NCBI GenBank assembly: GCA_963922205.1
Contig: CAWUHX010000120.1
Coordinates: 868,001-932,000 of the forward strand
Origin: Romanomermis culicivorax
Lineage: Eukaryota > Nematoda > Enoplea > Mermithida > Mermithidae
Length of the DNA: 64,000 nucleotides
Direction of reading: 5' to 3'
Below the pieces are notes generated by a model. The model searched no databases. It was not told the origin of the DNA and saw only the letters and a program-made list of their open reading frames with translations. The stretch's first letter is position 1. Each line of letters begins with the position of its first letter. Shown here in pieces: positions 1 to 13,000 of this stretch. The position numbers and the translations under genes are program-made.

Positions 1-740
1 CTACGGTCGGGTTACTGTACTGGTAATGTATAAGGAGGCTTGAGGCGAGAATATGTAAATTTTATTCGACAAGCGGCGAACACAGTTGACAATATAAAAT
101 ATGCTAATAAGGCGACGAACGGCAAAACATGAGATGCAAGGCTAAAAAGACGCAACACCAGTTAGGCCCAATAATGAGTAACAGACTAACGAAACATGCC
201 CTTTTAAAGGGCTCCATAAACTACAGTATGCTTTGGGCGGAGTTAACACTCCCCCAAGCTAACTTCTGCAGCGGAAATTGTTGCAGAAGATGCCTATGGT
301 CACATAGACATTTTCCAGTTCACAACGTTAAGCATTGGGGGGAGTTTTCACTCTCCATGCTTAACATAGGAAAGTCACTAGTGAGAATTTCAAACTAGTC
401 GTTTCACATTGTGAAACGTCGCTAGTTTTTACTGATAAGAGGTGCACTTTGTGCCTTAGTTACAGCGATGAGCTCCGAGAGCTTATCTCTAACAGAAATT
501 CTTGACTAGTGGGCACATACCATAGTCTACGTGTGCGATCAAAATAATAAATCGAAAAGGAAATAAAATGTGCAAACAGAAACAGAAACGAAATATAAAA
601 AGTACACACATAAATTGCATGTAAAAATTATAACAACGAAACGCAAAATTGATGCAAATTACTGTAACACAAAACTTAAGGAAAAACATAACGAAAAATT
701 GTGATGCGAATCACGTGACGAAATTCGTTGGCATGTGACA
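1..740 (-). repeat. LTR (3' LTR in element orientation)
   Basis: This is a direct repeat of 14783-15529. In element sense it opens with TGTCACATGCC at 740 and runs down to the start of the window, where it may be cut off. It contains self-complementary stretches, for example around 265-300 and 465-490. Short open frames inside it (such as 129-398) recur in the other LTR but show no coding character. Confidence 0.9.
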
Positions 741-1204
741 CGGCAGTCCTTCGAGAAAGGGCGTCCTCGTCCTTGTGCGGCATGTCTGTGGAGGTCAAAT
801 TATCAGGTGATAGTGAGGGCAGGCCGTCGATGGTCCAGTGGATTTTTGGTGCGTTTTGGCTTGTGGAATTATGTCAATGGTGCATAGAGTTGCTGACGTC
901 AATTGGAGATGCGTGGAGTTGCTGATGTCAATTAATCCGTTTGGTGAAGTTGCCAATTGTCGGTTGATTTGTGAAATCTGAAACGAGACTAAAAGAAAAA
1001 TTTTAGAGGCGAGATATAAGCTATCGCACGGATGCGCCTGTGATATGGGGCAATACCCTAGTTCAGATGCATTGATCGCTGCTCCTTCTCTTCTTTACAC
1101 TGCTATCCCAGCATGGAGCAGGAGTGGGTATTTGGTGAGGGGCACGGCCGTCCTTCAAAAAAGGACGACCCCGTCCGTAAGGAAAGAAGAGAAGAGCCGC
1201 TTGA
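741..1204 (-). other. 3' untranslated stretch of the LTR element
   Basis: This lies between the integrase end and the 3' LTR. Two related pieces, near 741-780 and 1142-1182, share a CCTTC/AAGG-rich core and look like a partial internal duplication. The purine tract needed for plus-strand priming should be adjacent to 741 on the minus strand, but no clean one is obvious. No coding region is recognised. Confidence 0.5.
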
Positions 1205-2716
1205 TTACGGGTCGGAGACCTCTGCATCAAGATGTGGGTCAATGAGATCTTGTGTAAAATCTCGGTTTGTTGACCGAATCAACAAAGGTGCCGTCTCGAT
1301 GACCTGTGAAGTGGAAGGTATCTCCTCTGCTTCTGTAGGCTGAGCAGGTGACATGTAGCGTCTAAGCTGATTGACATGCACAGTATTTTCTTGATCCATC
1401 TCAAGCCGAATGGTGACATTGGGGTATGCCACATTCGTGACAAAGTAGGGGCCATCATAAATGGGCAGCAATTTGGGCATTAGACCACGTTTTCCGGTGG
1501 TGCGCAGTTTGAGCACCTGATCCCCAACTTTGTAAGAGACATCTCGTGTCATGCGATCGTAAGACCGTGCATAAGCCGCCTGTGATCTCTCAATTCAGCT
1601 CTGGATCAAGGTCAAGGCATTTGTAAAATGCTGTTTGACCTCCATATCATAAGTGGAAACATCTATGATATGGGCCAGAGGGTTGAATGAGAGCGCTGCA
1701 TCAACAGGTAGCATGAGGGTACGACCATACATGAGCTCAGAGGGTGAATACCCTGTGGACTCATTCATGCTAATGTTGACAGCGAACACAGAATACGGCA
1801 GGTGTTCATCCCAATCAGTATGACCTTGGTGGACATACATATGTAGCCATGTAGCTAGCGTTTGATTAGCTCTTCCCACTTCTCCATTTGTCATCGGGTG
1901 ATAAGCGGTAGAGTGGATTTTTTTAGTTGAACAAATGGCAGTGATTTCAGTCATCAGTTTGGACGTGAAATCAGTACCACAATCAGTCTGAAGAATCTGC
2001 AGTGCCCCATGTCTGCAGACAATTTGTGTAACAAAAAGTCGAGCTATGGTTTGCACAGTAATGTCCAGAGTAGCAAAAGCTTCGACCCATTTGGTAAAGT
2101 AGTCGATAAAGACTACAATAAAACAGTTTCCATTTTCACTAGTGGTCATTGGTCCCAAACAGTCCACACCGACTCGGTGAAATGGTCCCGTAATGGAAAT
2201 TGGTTTCAGAGTTGCTCGGGTCTTTTGTCTCACCAGTTTATTCCGTTGGCAAAGATCACACCGCTGACAAAATGACTTGAAGTCCGCACTGAAGAAAGGC
2301 CAGTGGTACCTGTGGGCTATAAGCCTCCCAGTACGTTTTGCACCAAAGTGTCCGGCAAGAATGCCACTATGGTGAGCCTCAATAATGGTAGTAACCATTG
2401 ACTGAGGAACAACAATCTTGTTGGACTCGCCTGTCCACTTCTGTAGGATGTTATCCAACAGGTGGTAGCCATTAACATCATTCTGGTCACCGTAGGGTTT
2501 TAGTGACCTAAGAATGGAGGCTAATTCTGGATCCTCAAGTTGAGCTGCGAGAAGGTCATGGTGCTGCGCATCCTGTGATATCTCTGCATAAGACTCAGAC
2601 CCCGCCAAGCGCTGCGCGCCATGGGTGGTTCTTTGGGATGATCTGGCCAGGTGCTGAGCACCATCGGAGATCATCATGATTCCTCCCTCGGGTCTGTACA
2701 GGGGAGTATCGTCCAT
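1205..2716 (-). pseudogene. Integrase of the LTR element, interrupted by one stop
   Basis: Retroviral-type integrase. It would insert the reverse-transcribed copy into host DNA. The first 373 residues hold an HHCC zinc-binding region (His around 116-123, Cys 153 and 156) and the catalytic core with Asp185 (context VDCLGP) and Asp245 (QTDCGTDF). At the place of the third catalytic residue, 36 residues after Asp245, there is Gly281, while a Glu sits two residues earlier at 279, so the active site appears altered. A single in-frame TGA at 1595-1597 separates the core from the C-terminal domain (1552-1205), which has the GPYF-type motif typical of gypsy integrases. Outside that stop the frame is continuous. 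It lies downstream of RNase H, as in gypsy pol. Confidence 0.88.
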
Positions 2717-2791
2717 ACTCTCCCTGGCAAGCGAATTAGGATCAGGAAGGCGTGATAATGATCAACTATCAAAAAATGATCAACCATTAGA

Positions 2792-3166
2792 TCAACTTTT
2801 TCGTGGCCAAATTGTCAGTTTGAATTCAGCTAACGGGAGACCCCATGGAGCTATCCGGGCCGAAGGGTTGGGTTTCTCCAACACAGCCTTAACAGCAGTG
2901 TGATCGGTCTGAATGACCACCTCATGTTGAAAGACGTAAGGCCGAAAGTGCTTGACGAAATGGACGACAGGGAGAGTCTCCGACTCCATAATAGTGTAGT
3001 TCCTCTCAGCTGCTGTTAACCCTCTACTGGCATACACAACAGGATGGTCGTATCCATTATCATCTAACTGGCAGAGAACTGCTCCTATCCCCGAAATACT
3101 TGCATCAGTTTGAAGTATGAAGGATTTTGTGAAGTCTGGATGGCGCAGAAGAGGAGGGTTCATCAA
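2792..3166 (-). pseudogene. RNase H domain of the LTR element
   Basis: This is the RNase H part of pol, which degrades RNA in RNA-DNA hybrids during reverse transcription. The acidic residues are visible in the order expected for Ty3/gypsy RNase H: Asp in LQTDASISGIGAVL, Glu in IMESETL, Asp in QTDHTAV. The frame is 124 residues and is offset from both the RT upstream and the integrase downstream, so it is joined to neither. About 75 bp between it and the integrase frame carry no recognisable domain. Confidence 0.85.
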
Positions 3167-3208
3167 CAGCCTTCGGAGTTCGTCAAACGTTGCTTGCTGA
3201 GGTTTTGA

Positions 3209-4400
3209 CTACAGGAAGGTAACTTCCTTCCATAAGAGCTTGGTCAGTGGCTCGCTGAGCCGAGCGCAACCAGGGATGAAACGCCTATAATAAGACACAA
3301 GACCAAGAAAAGACTTGATGTCTTTGGCGTTCTGTGGAATGGGTAGATCCTGGACTGCAGCCAATTTGACTTTATCCGGTGCTAGGCCCTTCTGTGAGAT
3401 ACGGTAGCCTAGATACTCCACCTCAGAGTGCGAAAATTTGCATTTGCTCAGTCTGAGCTTCATTCCACCCTGACGGAGACGCGTAAACACATCTGTCAAG
3501 CACTAAAGCATCTGGGTGTGAGAGTTCCTGAACACCAAGATGTCATCCAGGTAGGTCAGTGCAGTGCACCACTGCAATCCTGTGAGAAGCAGTTCCATGA
3601 GACATTGAAATGTCCCAGGTGCATTGCAAAGACCAAAAGGCAGATAATTGAACTCGTAAAGTCCAATAGGCGTATTAAATGCTGTTTTCTCTTTGTCTGC
3701 CTCGGCAATAGGTATAGACCAGTAGGCATTAGCCTGTCAAGCGTAGTAAAGTATTTCATACCCTTGAGTGTGTCGAGGATATCATCAATCCAATTGAGAG
3801 GATAAACATCCTTTTTCCTGACCTCGTTAAGACCACAAAAGTCCACACACATCCGGTGTGACCCATTTTTCTTGCGAACCAGAACGGTGTTAGTAGCCCA
3901 GGGAGAAGTGCTAGGCAGAATAATACCTTTTTCCTGGAGCGCTTTGACTTCTTGTATGATGAGATCCTTTTCCCTGGGCGCGGTGTGGTAAGGGAAAAGG
4001 CGGACTGGGCGAGCGTCACCTGTGCTGATCTCGTGGTGCACAAGATCAGTGGAACCTGTGTCCTTTTCATCAATAGCATAGAGGTCAGTAAATGCGACCA
4101 GCAGATCGAGCAACGCTGCTTTATCCTGTGAGGAGATATCTGAAGATATCACAGCATTGGCTTCAACCCACTTACCGTCAAGAATGGTATCAGACTTGAC
4201 TGCCGATCCCTGTGAGGAATCAGTATGCATCTGCACATGACCGATGGTCATGTGCGGGTAGAGAACCACGGGGTGTGTATTCGGGTTAACTACCTTTAAG
4301 GGTATGCGACCATTTGTCACAATGCTCACAGTACCAGCAAAATACACACTGTGCTGTTGTCCCAAAAGAGGCTTAGGAAAGAAAGTTACCTCCAGCACAG
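3209..4400 (-). pseudogene. Reverse transcriptase domain of the LTR element, frameshifted
   Basis: RNA-directed DNA polymerase. Fingers and palm motifs are visible from about 3.95 to 3.77 kb (VRKKNGSHRMCVDF, then the first catalytic Asp in a FTTLD context). After that motif the frame shifts. The catalytic double-aspartate motif YLDD lies at about 3536-3553 in a different frame. The thumb/connection region with the LGYRISQKGL and FLGLVSYYRRFI signatures occupies 3499-3209. At least two frame changes are needed to read the whole domain. Motif content and the downstream RNase H place it in the Ty3/gypsy group. Confidence 0.87.
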
Positions 4401-4971
4401 TTGCATATATTGAGGGTACAGGTGCAGTAAATTGTGTCAGCGAGCGAGGCTCAAGGACAATCAACTCCTGCAAAGGTAGTGCCCCACGAGCAGAAGGAGG
4501 ATTGTGAATGAGACCCTCACACAGAACCCGAAGTTCCTTGAACTGAAGAAAGTATTTCTCCCAGTTCAAGCTGACGCAATTGAACTGTCCGAGGAAGTTC
4601 GTCCCCAAAACCAGTTCAGCTGAACAGTTCTCTTGAACTTGAACCTGAATCCATTCAGAGACATCAGCCACTGTCACTGTGACATAGGCTGCGCCTAGCA
4701 GTAGAAACGGAGACCCATTTGCTGCTATGGGGCGAGCCCTAGTCTCTGTGAGTACCAAGTCGGGTGACTGAACCGCCAACTTGTGATCAAGGAGTGAGAA
4801 AACTGCTCCTGTATCAATTAGAGCTTTGGCTTCTACCCAATTGTTCAGTAGAACTTTGATATGAGGGGTCCTCATTTCAGTGGGGTAGAAAGCTGACACC
4901 ACATGACCTGGGTCAGGCACGGAGTCGTCAAAACTCAACTCTGGCGCATCAGTGCACCTTGGTATTAGCAA
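4400..4971 (-). pseudogene. Retropepsin 2 (aspartic protease) fused to RT
   Basis: Retroviral-type aspartic protease domain in the same open frame as the beginning of RT. The active-site motif is LIDTGA with DTG at 4807-4815. About 70 residues later comes LVLGTNFL, matching the second conserved block of retropepsins. It would process the polyprotein. It is the second such domain in this element; the other is at 5886-5419. Being fused to RT, this one is probably the original pol protease. The open frame starts at 4971, but the true upstream boundary is uncertain. Confidence 0.8.
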
Positions 4972-5418
4972 ACCAGTCCGTCCGAGTAATCCTACCAGAG
5001 CATAGCCAACTGATGATTCCGGATTAGTCCGAGGAGTGGGATGAACCTGTACAGTCAGTACATGATCCCATCACTCTCCTGAGCTCTGAGTAGCTCCTAG
5101 CGATTTAATTTCTGTATCAGAGAGTGGTGGCACCTCTAATAGAGGTGATGCAGGTGCATCCTAATCATTAGGCTCACGGAATCGGCCCTTCTCCTGTGTA
5201 ACGGGAGAGTTTCCAGGTGGGGGTCGAGGACAGTTTGACCCTGACCTGGCCATAAAATGACCTCTGGTGCATCTAGAAGAGGTCCGACTACCTCTGGTTG
5301 ACCCACCCGATGAGGCAACTGAAGAAGCTCATGATGGTGGCCGAGAAATGGACAAAGTCCTTGATCTTGATCGAGACCCGGACCTGTATGAGGCCCTTGA
5401 TAGTGAACATGTGTTCTC
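4972..5418 (-). pseudogene. RS-rich basic segment between the two proteases
   Basis: Read on the minus strand in the frame crossing about 5410-5150, this encodes a serine/arginine-rich stretch (motifs such as [14 protein letters not shown]) followed by a Cys/His-containing patch and a proline-rich run, with stops inside. Such basic low-complexity sequence is common at the C-terminus of gag proteins. It may be the tail of a second gag reading that originally preceded retropepsin 2. No canonical CCHC knuckle is seen, so the assignment is inference. Confidence 0.4.
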
Positions 5419-5886
5419 CTACCAGGGATCGACCTGATCAATCTCAGCTGCTGTCAGTAGAAGCGGCAGTTCTACCACGTTCAACTGACAGACATGTTGT
5501 TCGTAATCAAACCTGATATTCTTGAATTGTTCTAGAAAGTCCAATCCAGGAATCAGATGGACTGGTGCCCAGAAAGGAGATGTAGTCTTACACACATGGA
5601 GATGTATATCCACTCATGTGTGTGGCTGACAGGTTCCAGGCAACATGATCTCATACAGTCCTGATAGGAGGGTATGCAGGGCTTACCCATTGATACTCAT
5701 CAATGGGTTGAAGTTGTGATGTTGCTGGAAAGCCATCGCCGCCTTCGGACTCTCTTTAATCAGCGCTTTGTGAAGGCGTTGACTAATGATGGTCCGTGGA
5801 CAACCAGTATCAAGGAAAGCAGGAGTCTCCTTGTGGTCAACTAGTATGACAAAGCACAGAGTGATGCTGTCTAACTGAGTTGGCAC
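5419..5886 (-). pseudogene. Retropepsin 1 (aspartic protease-like), broken
   Basis: A second aspartic-protease-like reading lies upstream of the RS-rich segment. The FLDTGCPRTI motif fits a retropepsin active site. About 70 codons later, in the same frame but beyond two stops (TAA near 5683 and a TGA near 5614), a PGLDFLEQF block matches the second conserved region. It follows the envelope-like gene and is in the same frame as that gene's C-terminal half. Function is lost in this copy. Confidence 0.65.
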
Positions 5887-6015
5887 ATCATTCAGTACGT
5901 AATGAAAACCTACCCAACCTTGAACTTTCTGGAGGAGGTTCAGTGGAGAGTATTGGCTAACAAACCGAACCTGTCTTTTCCGCAGGCGGTAGCTGAGGTA
6001 ATAGGAGAGCCCAAC

Positions 6016-6903
6016 CTAGATGAGAAATCCTGTACCCGCCAGCATTGCCAGAGAGATGAGTGTGTTAAAGATCAACTGCACTGGGCTACTCAAAAGAGAC
6101 TGTAAGCTCTGTATGATGTTATGCTGCTGACGCATAATCACATGGTTTGCTGCCGGACCAACACCTTCCAGTGAGGCTTTGATGTCAGTCCCTACCCCTG
6201 CAACCGCCTGATACAGAGTATCCAGTTGTAGGGATAAACCAGCTGTATAATTTACCAACTGGTTCAAGACTGCTTCAATTTGCTCAGTCTTGTAAACGTA
6301 CTGTTTAAAGAAAGCAAAACATGAAGGGGTCATCGCTAACTGATCATGGAAGAGCCCAGGAGTGTCAAAGTGAGTGACGTTGAAGCGCTGTTTCCAGAAC
6401 AGTTCAAGCCGAATGTGTCTCACATGGACTGTGCCAGACTCAGTAAACCAGCCCGAGTGATTGCGGATAATTCCCGTAAAGTGGTGGTCACACGGCACTT
6501 TTGGACTGAATTTAGTGAGATCTAGGCCACCGGGGGTGGCAAAATAAATGGTACCGCCAATCTGTACGGGTAGATACTTGTAACAGGTGTCCCCCACCCG
6601 GTAGGAATGGTAAACATAAGTGGCGTTGACCTTTTGACACAGCCATATCGTCAGTGCTTCACCCGCAAATTCCGCCGTCAGATCATTCCTTTGCAAGAAT
6701 GCCTGGGCTCCTAGTGTAGGGTCAAAATGAAGCAACTGCCAAGTCAGATCAAGGTAGGGTTGAGCGTGAGAACACAACTCAAGGCACATGAATCGAAAAT
6801 TGTTAATTTCCGACTCTTTGATCTGCTGAGCCAGGTAGTTCAGTTTGGCATTGACGGGGTCAGGACGGGAGTCCTTCGCCAATCCAAACAACCTTTGGGT
6901 CAA
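6016..6903 (-). pseudogene. Envelope-like glycoprotein, C-terminal half
   Basis: A 295-residue open frame with features of a viral-type membrane fusion glycoprotein: several N-glycosylation sequons (NATY, NHSG, NVTH, NYTA), spaced cysteines, a heptad-like stretch before the end and a hydrophobic segment at the last ~20 residues that would anchor it in a membrane. An in-frame TAG at 6016-6018 falls at the end of this segment, and a basic patch follows in the same frame. The N-terminal half is at 7070-8230 in another frame. The glycoprotein class is not recognised from sequence alone. Its place between gag and pol is unusual. Confidence 0.7.
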
Positions 6904-7069
6904 ATTAAATCTTCCATAGAAGGAGACCCTGATCCATTTGCACTGTGTTCAACCGGAGGCCAGGACACAACCGAAATACGCCAGAGTTTCCCGGGATCTT
7001 CAGGGCAACCTGCAGATCATCGATGATGATATGATTCCCTGATATGGACGCAGTATTATTACCCTGAGG

Positions 7070-8230
7070 TCAATAATGACACTGTGCTGTAAAGTTTGTG
7101 GCAGGCCAAACAATTACCCCGTCTAGAGTAGTGCATTGACCTGCAGTGGGACTGCATCCACCTACATCTCCTAAGGTACTTAGAGCTGTAGTGCCATCCC
7201 AGGAAGCGACCTGTCCCTCCTCGATGAAGAGGTTAGTCACTGTCCTGCAGACATCATTGCAGCACCATGAGTACATCACCTCCAGTGTTTGGTTAGTGCT
7301 ATAAAAGCCAGGACGTATTTCCAGGAGCTTTTGTAAACCAAACATCTTCGTACAATGTGCTAGCGTACACCCCGCAGGCGCTAGATGCTGAGTGGTTATG
7401 ACGTCTGCAGTAATGCCCCAAGATCCGAGAAAACCAGTATTTGTGCACACTTTATGGTTTTGCAATGTACACTTCCATGCTAAAGTAGTGATTGGATCAG
7501 AAATAGGTACATATACTGTAACATTCATGAATGGTGGACTCCACCAAGATTTTGGTGGTTTGCATTCAACTTTTTGAGGTAGCTCAGGTGGATGACTGCT
7601 TCTTGAAAGACGACAAAATTGGTATTGAGTAGCATGTGTTGCAGAGCTCATTCCTAAGAACAGTAGTGTCACGAAGGCACAATTTATTACAAACAAACTA
7701 TTTACAAATGGTGCTCGTAAATATACACCAAAATTTACAGTTTTCACCCGTCGGGTGGCTTCATTCTTCAACGTCATCGTCGTCCGACGATACGGGGTCC
7801 TCTCTGGGGAAGTTGATGACCAAGCCTCTGCAGGGGTGGACTTCGCGAAGAACGTCAATCTTCGGGGACCGCCGGATGCTTGCCCTTGGAAACGGCGACG
7901 CCTCAGTGATGCTGACGACATTGTTAACGGCGCACAATGGTTCTCCAAAGGCGTTGGCGATGGGTTGCTGTTGAGCAATCCCCCCAGTGTTTGGGCTCCC
8001 GTCCTCATTGTTGTCGGTGACATGGCAACAACTGCTGTGGGCCCCATGTTGCGACTGGCTTCCTCCACAGCACGGCAGATGGCGTCCACTGCCAGCGACA
8101 ACAGTTCGCCTTCCAACAAGATCTTGTCCACCGGGGTGGCGCGAATAGTTCCATTGGCAATAAACTCGAGCACCCATCGAGTGACGTCAGGTCCCAAAAT
8201 CCGCAACGTTGCTGGCGCCGATAGCACCAC
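7070..8230 (-). pseudogene. Envelope-like glycoprotein, N-terminal half with long N-terminal extension
   Basis: A 386-residue open frame. Residues 1-170 are not obviously secretory and include Arg- and Ser-rich patches. A strong hydrophobic segment at residues 172-198 would act as a signal peptide or signal anchor. The following region has multiple cysteines and sequons (NVTV, NQTL, NFTA), consistent with an ectodomain. The frame ends at 7070 and the glycoprotein continues in another frame from 6903, so about 165 bp hold a break. The first 170 residues could be a separate protein or a gag-derived fusion. A 215-codon open frame on the opposite strand (7755-8402) is taken as its shadow. Confidence 0.65.
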
Positions 8231-8710
8231 GTCAGCAGCCGTAAGCGCCTCAACCTCGAACGGCTCGTTGAGTAGTGCTCATGGGAGGTGCGGATACTTT
8301 TTGGCCAAATCCATTGACCAAATGGCCCGCATCGCGTCGATGACGGATGAGGAATCTGTAAACAAGAAATCATTAAAGCCTGTCACTTATAAGGATATCT
8401 GATCTCCAGACCTGAAATGTCAGAAAAAGAAGGTAGTTTACCTAGCAGATTCATCGATCCATTTGACCGACGACCTCCAACGCGGAGTCAGTGGGAATTC
8501 CGGGTGGTGGTCCTTGGGCGATAACACGTGCCGATGGTGCCGTTGTACCTTCCGTCGGTCAATACGACGGGATTACGCCAACGTCACCAGTCATTCTCCG
8601 TGTTGTTGACGGGTTTACGTTGACTGGCTTTGCTTATTTCGGCGGTGGTGGCGGCAAAGTCAACAACAGAGTCGCCGAAACCACTGCGGCAGCTGAAAAC
8701 CCAATACTGA
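8231..8710 (-). other. Junction between gag and envelope-like gene
   Basis: This contains only short frames on both strands. No splice signal or domain could be assigned. It may hold the acceptor or reinitiation site for the envelope-like gene. An open plus-strand stretch (8491-8727) is glycine-rich and has no recognisable family. Confidence 0.35.
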
Positions 8711-10099
8711 TTACACAGACAGGATAAAACAGTTGTGGTGATCCGCCAGATGTTCAGCCAGAACTTCATCATCCAGATCAAATAGATCTGGGTGAAGAAG
8801 ACCATCGGTAGCCCCTACAGCATTATTTTGCCATGGGGGTGACCGATATTGGTTCCCCGTCCCGTGAGGAGTTGGATTAGCATAACCCCGAAAATTTCCA
8901 CTTGCTCCCTGAGGAGAGTAACCAGAATTACCAAAGTTAGTCTCACCAGGCAATGTCGAATTTCGATTTGGGCAAGCCGTAGCCCTGTGCACTCGTAATT
9001 TTCGGCAATGCGGGCAGGGTCTGTCGCATCCGTCAGTCGGGTGCGCCCTCGTTTGACAAAAATAGCAAGGGCTGGTGCCGGTGGCGGTGGCTGTGCTAGG
9101 GCCGGCGCTATCGGGATGTTGGGCCTGGCAATTAGCGTCATTGTGGGTGCAATGTCCATGGTAGGAGCACATCTGTAAATGTGCCCTTGACAGGCGATCG
9201 CCAGCGTTTTGGACGCACATCGACGGCGTCAGTGACAGCATCGAATTTCTCGGAGGCGGCACCAATTGCTGAGCCGTAAGTCGGGCAACATGAGCCGTGA
9301 GCCGGGCCATCTCCGATTGTAAACTGTGAATCTCGTCAGATGGTGTTGCCGATGGACGTTGAGCGGTGCCCCTTTGATTCGACATTGACCTGACATTATC
9401 AGCGGTCGTTTTTTCTGAAGAGAAAACAGCATTAGATGGGGCAGTATACCTAATCTCATCCCTGAAAAATTTGCCATTCTGCATAACAAGCTGCTTTAAG
9501 AGTCTCCTCAAGAGTTGTGAAGTCCCTGAACTTAATACTATCTGGAAGGACTGGTCTCAACCCTCTCAGAAAGATAGGTTTTATAATCGAATCCCTAATA
9601 TCAGTCGCGAGATCCGGATAAGCCACCCTGGACAGTCTCTTAAGGTGCTCAAAGTAGACTATCGCAGACTCAGTTGGCTTCTGCAGATGATCCTGGATCA
9701 ACTGCTGATGCAGATCTGAGTCAGGCCCTACTCGAAAGTCTCTCCTTAGAAAAGCCATGAACTCTTCATAGCGGGTAGGCTGCAGAGTACCACTGCTAAA
9801 GTCCCGGTAAGATGCGAGAGCAGGACCTGTGAGGCAAGACTCCAAAAACGCAATTTTATATGCACGATCCTCCTCTGTTACCCCTTGAAGTGTAAAGAAG
9901 CGGGTCAAGTGAGATATAAATCTGTTATGGACTCACCAAAAGCGCCTGAAAAGGCAGGAGGGACCATGAAGCTGGACACAGAAGGGTGCCTTCTGCCATT
10001 CATAGCCTCCAGCTTTTGGTTGAGTGGTCCAAGGGCATTCTCAAATGCAGCTTGGACCTTATTCTCAATCTGTGAAGGCAGATCAACTTCTGACTTCAT
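8711..10099 (-). pseudogene. Gag polyprotein of the LTR element, frameshifted
   Basis: Structural protein that would form the particle and bind RNA. The capsid region (9908-9456) has the look of retrotransposon gag: repeated helices and a block with YEEFMAFLRRDF and an LKRLSRVAYPDL-type helix. An upstream piece (10099-9905) and a downstream nucleocapsid piece (9511-8711) are in a second frame, so two frame changes are present, near 9.91 and 9.48 kb. The nucleocapsid piece has a classical CX2CX4HX4C knuckle (Cys-Tyr-Phe-Cys ... His ... Cys), a second similar CX2CX5HX4C motif, and an upstream Cys/His cluster. It is the first gene of the element after the leader. Confidence 0.82.
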
Positions 10100-13000
10100 A
10101 GTTGAGAGTTCGTCTTCCTGTAAGGTAGCTAAGACTGATAATCGTGCCTGTGAAGCTATTCGATCAAACTGAATAGAGAGGGGCTGACTTGTCTGCTAAA
10201 GCTTAGTACTAAGGCGACAGGAACGTCTAGGTGTCTCTATTTTGTGAAAGTGAAGTAAGTGTTACTTTTGTAGTCGCGTCACGAAGAAGTGTGGGAATTA
10301 CGAGATCCTTTGCGTGACGGCGTGTTGAGGCTTCAACTCTTGTTCTTTACAATATTTAGCGACCACTCAACGATGGGGCTAGAAAAGAACAAGGTTTTAG
10401 CTCTCAGAACAGCCAGAAGGAATTATAGGTTGACTCAGAAGGGAATTATCTGGTCACTTATGGACTTAGAGAGGGGATAACCCGAGTGTAAACAGAGGGG
10501 AGATTATACCGAAACTTTAGAAATTAATGGGACTAGACCCGGTTTTTTGAACCAAAAGTAAATAAATTTGAATAAAATGGTGGTTTCCCAACCATAAAAG
10601 AAAGGATCGACGTGAGGACGTATGGATAAACCCGCCCAAAAGGGAATTTTATTTTGAGGTTAGGTCCGTTGTGCCAGTTTACAAACTTTGGATATGGGAG
10701 GGCTCCTAACCGACAAAGTCCTACTCACCAGGAGTAGCACATGGAGTAGCTTAAGAATTAATAAGTAAAGGGGGACAATTTAAAGTAAACTTAGTGGGTG
10801 CAAATAGATAGGGAAAAAATTAGTTTACAAAACCAGACTACGCAAAGGGGATGCGCTATTACGCAATCGGCCTCACTCACTAGGAGCAATTGCAAACTCT
10901 GAAAAGTGTGATGACTAGAGAGGAGGATCCGGGGAGGACATCATTCCCGTGTATGCTACAACCGTGCCCAAAACGGAAGTGCGCATTTTGAACAGAACGG
11001 GAACTCTCCAGGAGTATTATATACAGCTGGGGGCCGGGTTTCCAATCACTGAGATGAAGTGAGGATCGCAGGTCACCAGTTGAAGCTAAAGAGCACCAGG
11101 TACGGAGGTGCTATTCTGACACACTTAGTCAGTAAATAAGTGGCATGGGGGTCCTTGGCCCAGCTGTGCCTAAATGGAGGTGGGGAAATGCAGGCTTCCT
11201 CCTATGAATCGAGGCTAGGCTCAAAGCATCTTGAGATCAGGAGTACAGTCAGTCTCCAATAAATGAGTGTAAAGTGAGGGGCTTAGGCGGACTTAGTTGT
11301 AATGTGTTTAGGCGAACTCGAACACCTTCGCTTAGGCGGACTAGCTGCATATTATGCTAAGGGACAAACCAACGGAGGCGGACTCAGGATTAAGGGCAAC
11401 TCTAGTGCGGACATTATTAGGCCAGCTAACAAAGGCGTTTGAGTGTAAAGAAATGATTACTGGGGGGGTCTTTTACACTTTAGGCCCAACCAGTGGCTGT
11501 GCTGTAATTCCTGAGGAATTATTCTGGCGGGGACACTAAAGAAGATCATAGATGAGAAAGAAATGTGAGAAATTAGATAAGAAATTTACAAGAAGGTTGT
11601 CAATCCTTGCAGTTGTTAGACACAGGCAGTACCGACTGCAAATGCCCAACGGTTGCGTATGTTGAACAACCAACCCAGCTGAGGCCGAGTGTAAACCCGT
11701 CTGAACCTGCAGTTAAAGCTTAGAAGGTAGTCATGTGCTGATCCATCAGTGCTGCTACCCTTGCGGACAACTTCATCAGTATCATAGACTGAGTGCATCT
11801 CAGGTTGAGTGAGCATGTCAGCTGATGTTTCCCAGGCACCAGTGACACACAGATACAACCCTTAGACAAGAGCCGTAGGTGAGAAGGTAATACTCCAATC
11901 ATCACCTAAGACTCAAGTGGCATCCTGAAAACCCACAGTAACCCGGTGCTGACGTCAAAAGATGTGATATACACCACCACTCACTCGGTGCTGACCTCAG
12001 GTGACTGGGATGTAAGTGCCATAATCTCATATTGCAGTATGTACGCCAAGAAGTAAGGGCCTACGGCTACAAACTCCTTAGGGCAACACGGGGCATGGCT
12101 GTTGCTGACGCCAGAATAAGACTGTAAAGTCTTAATTCCGATACTGGAATAGAGACTTATCATTGTGGACATCAGTAGATAGGGCCCTAGGCCAGCAACC
12201 TTGCTACGACAACACGGAGCATGGCCATTGCTGACGTCAAAAGGTAATAGCTGAGTCTCAGTTATCCTATGACAATGATATGAGATGCAGTTGTTGCAGA
12301 TGCCAGATGCGCGGTTTGTAAGGCCTCACATCTCCGAACAACAATACGGTGCATTGTTGTTGCTGACGTCAAGGACTGAAGTCAGAATAGCCGACCGGTC
12401 CTGGTGCAACAACATGAGCCTCCGCTGTTGCAGACGTCAGAAAGACAGTGCCATACGGTCACCATCCCACAATAACAACCTGTTACGTTGCCATTGCTGA
12501 GGTCAGAGGTAGATCCGGAGGGCCACCCACCCCTTAAAGCAACAGCAAGGAATGCAGCTGTTGCAGAGGCAGGGGGAAGACACAGAGAACCATCAACCCC
12601 TTAACGGCCACATGCTATGCGGCCATTGCTGACGTCAGAGGCATGACCCCGCCAGTCATGCCTCAGTGCAACAGCAGCATGTGAGGTAGTTGCGGACGTC
12701 AGAGGTAGGGTCGCCCAAGACACATCACCTCATAACAACAACACAATAAGTAGTTGTTGCTGACGTCGGTGGTCACGATTGGTAAGATCCTCACCATGTG
12801 CAACTACCTAAGGAGAGAGAAAGAAAAAGAAGACCGTACAGTAGTGGAAAAAATTATAAAATGACCTACTGAAGGGGTTGCCAACTATGACGTATGTGTG
12901 ACAGGTGAAGAAAAAGTTCTTTTTTGATAAATTTGAATAGAAGTGAAAAGAGAATGTTTTATTTGTTTTTAGTAAGAAAAAGGATAAATTTTCATGTTGT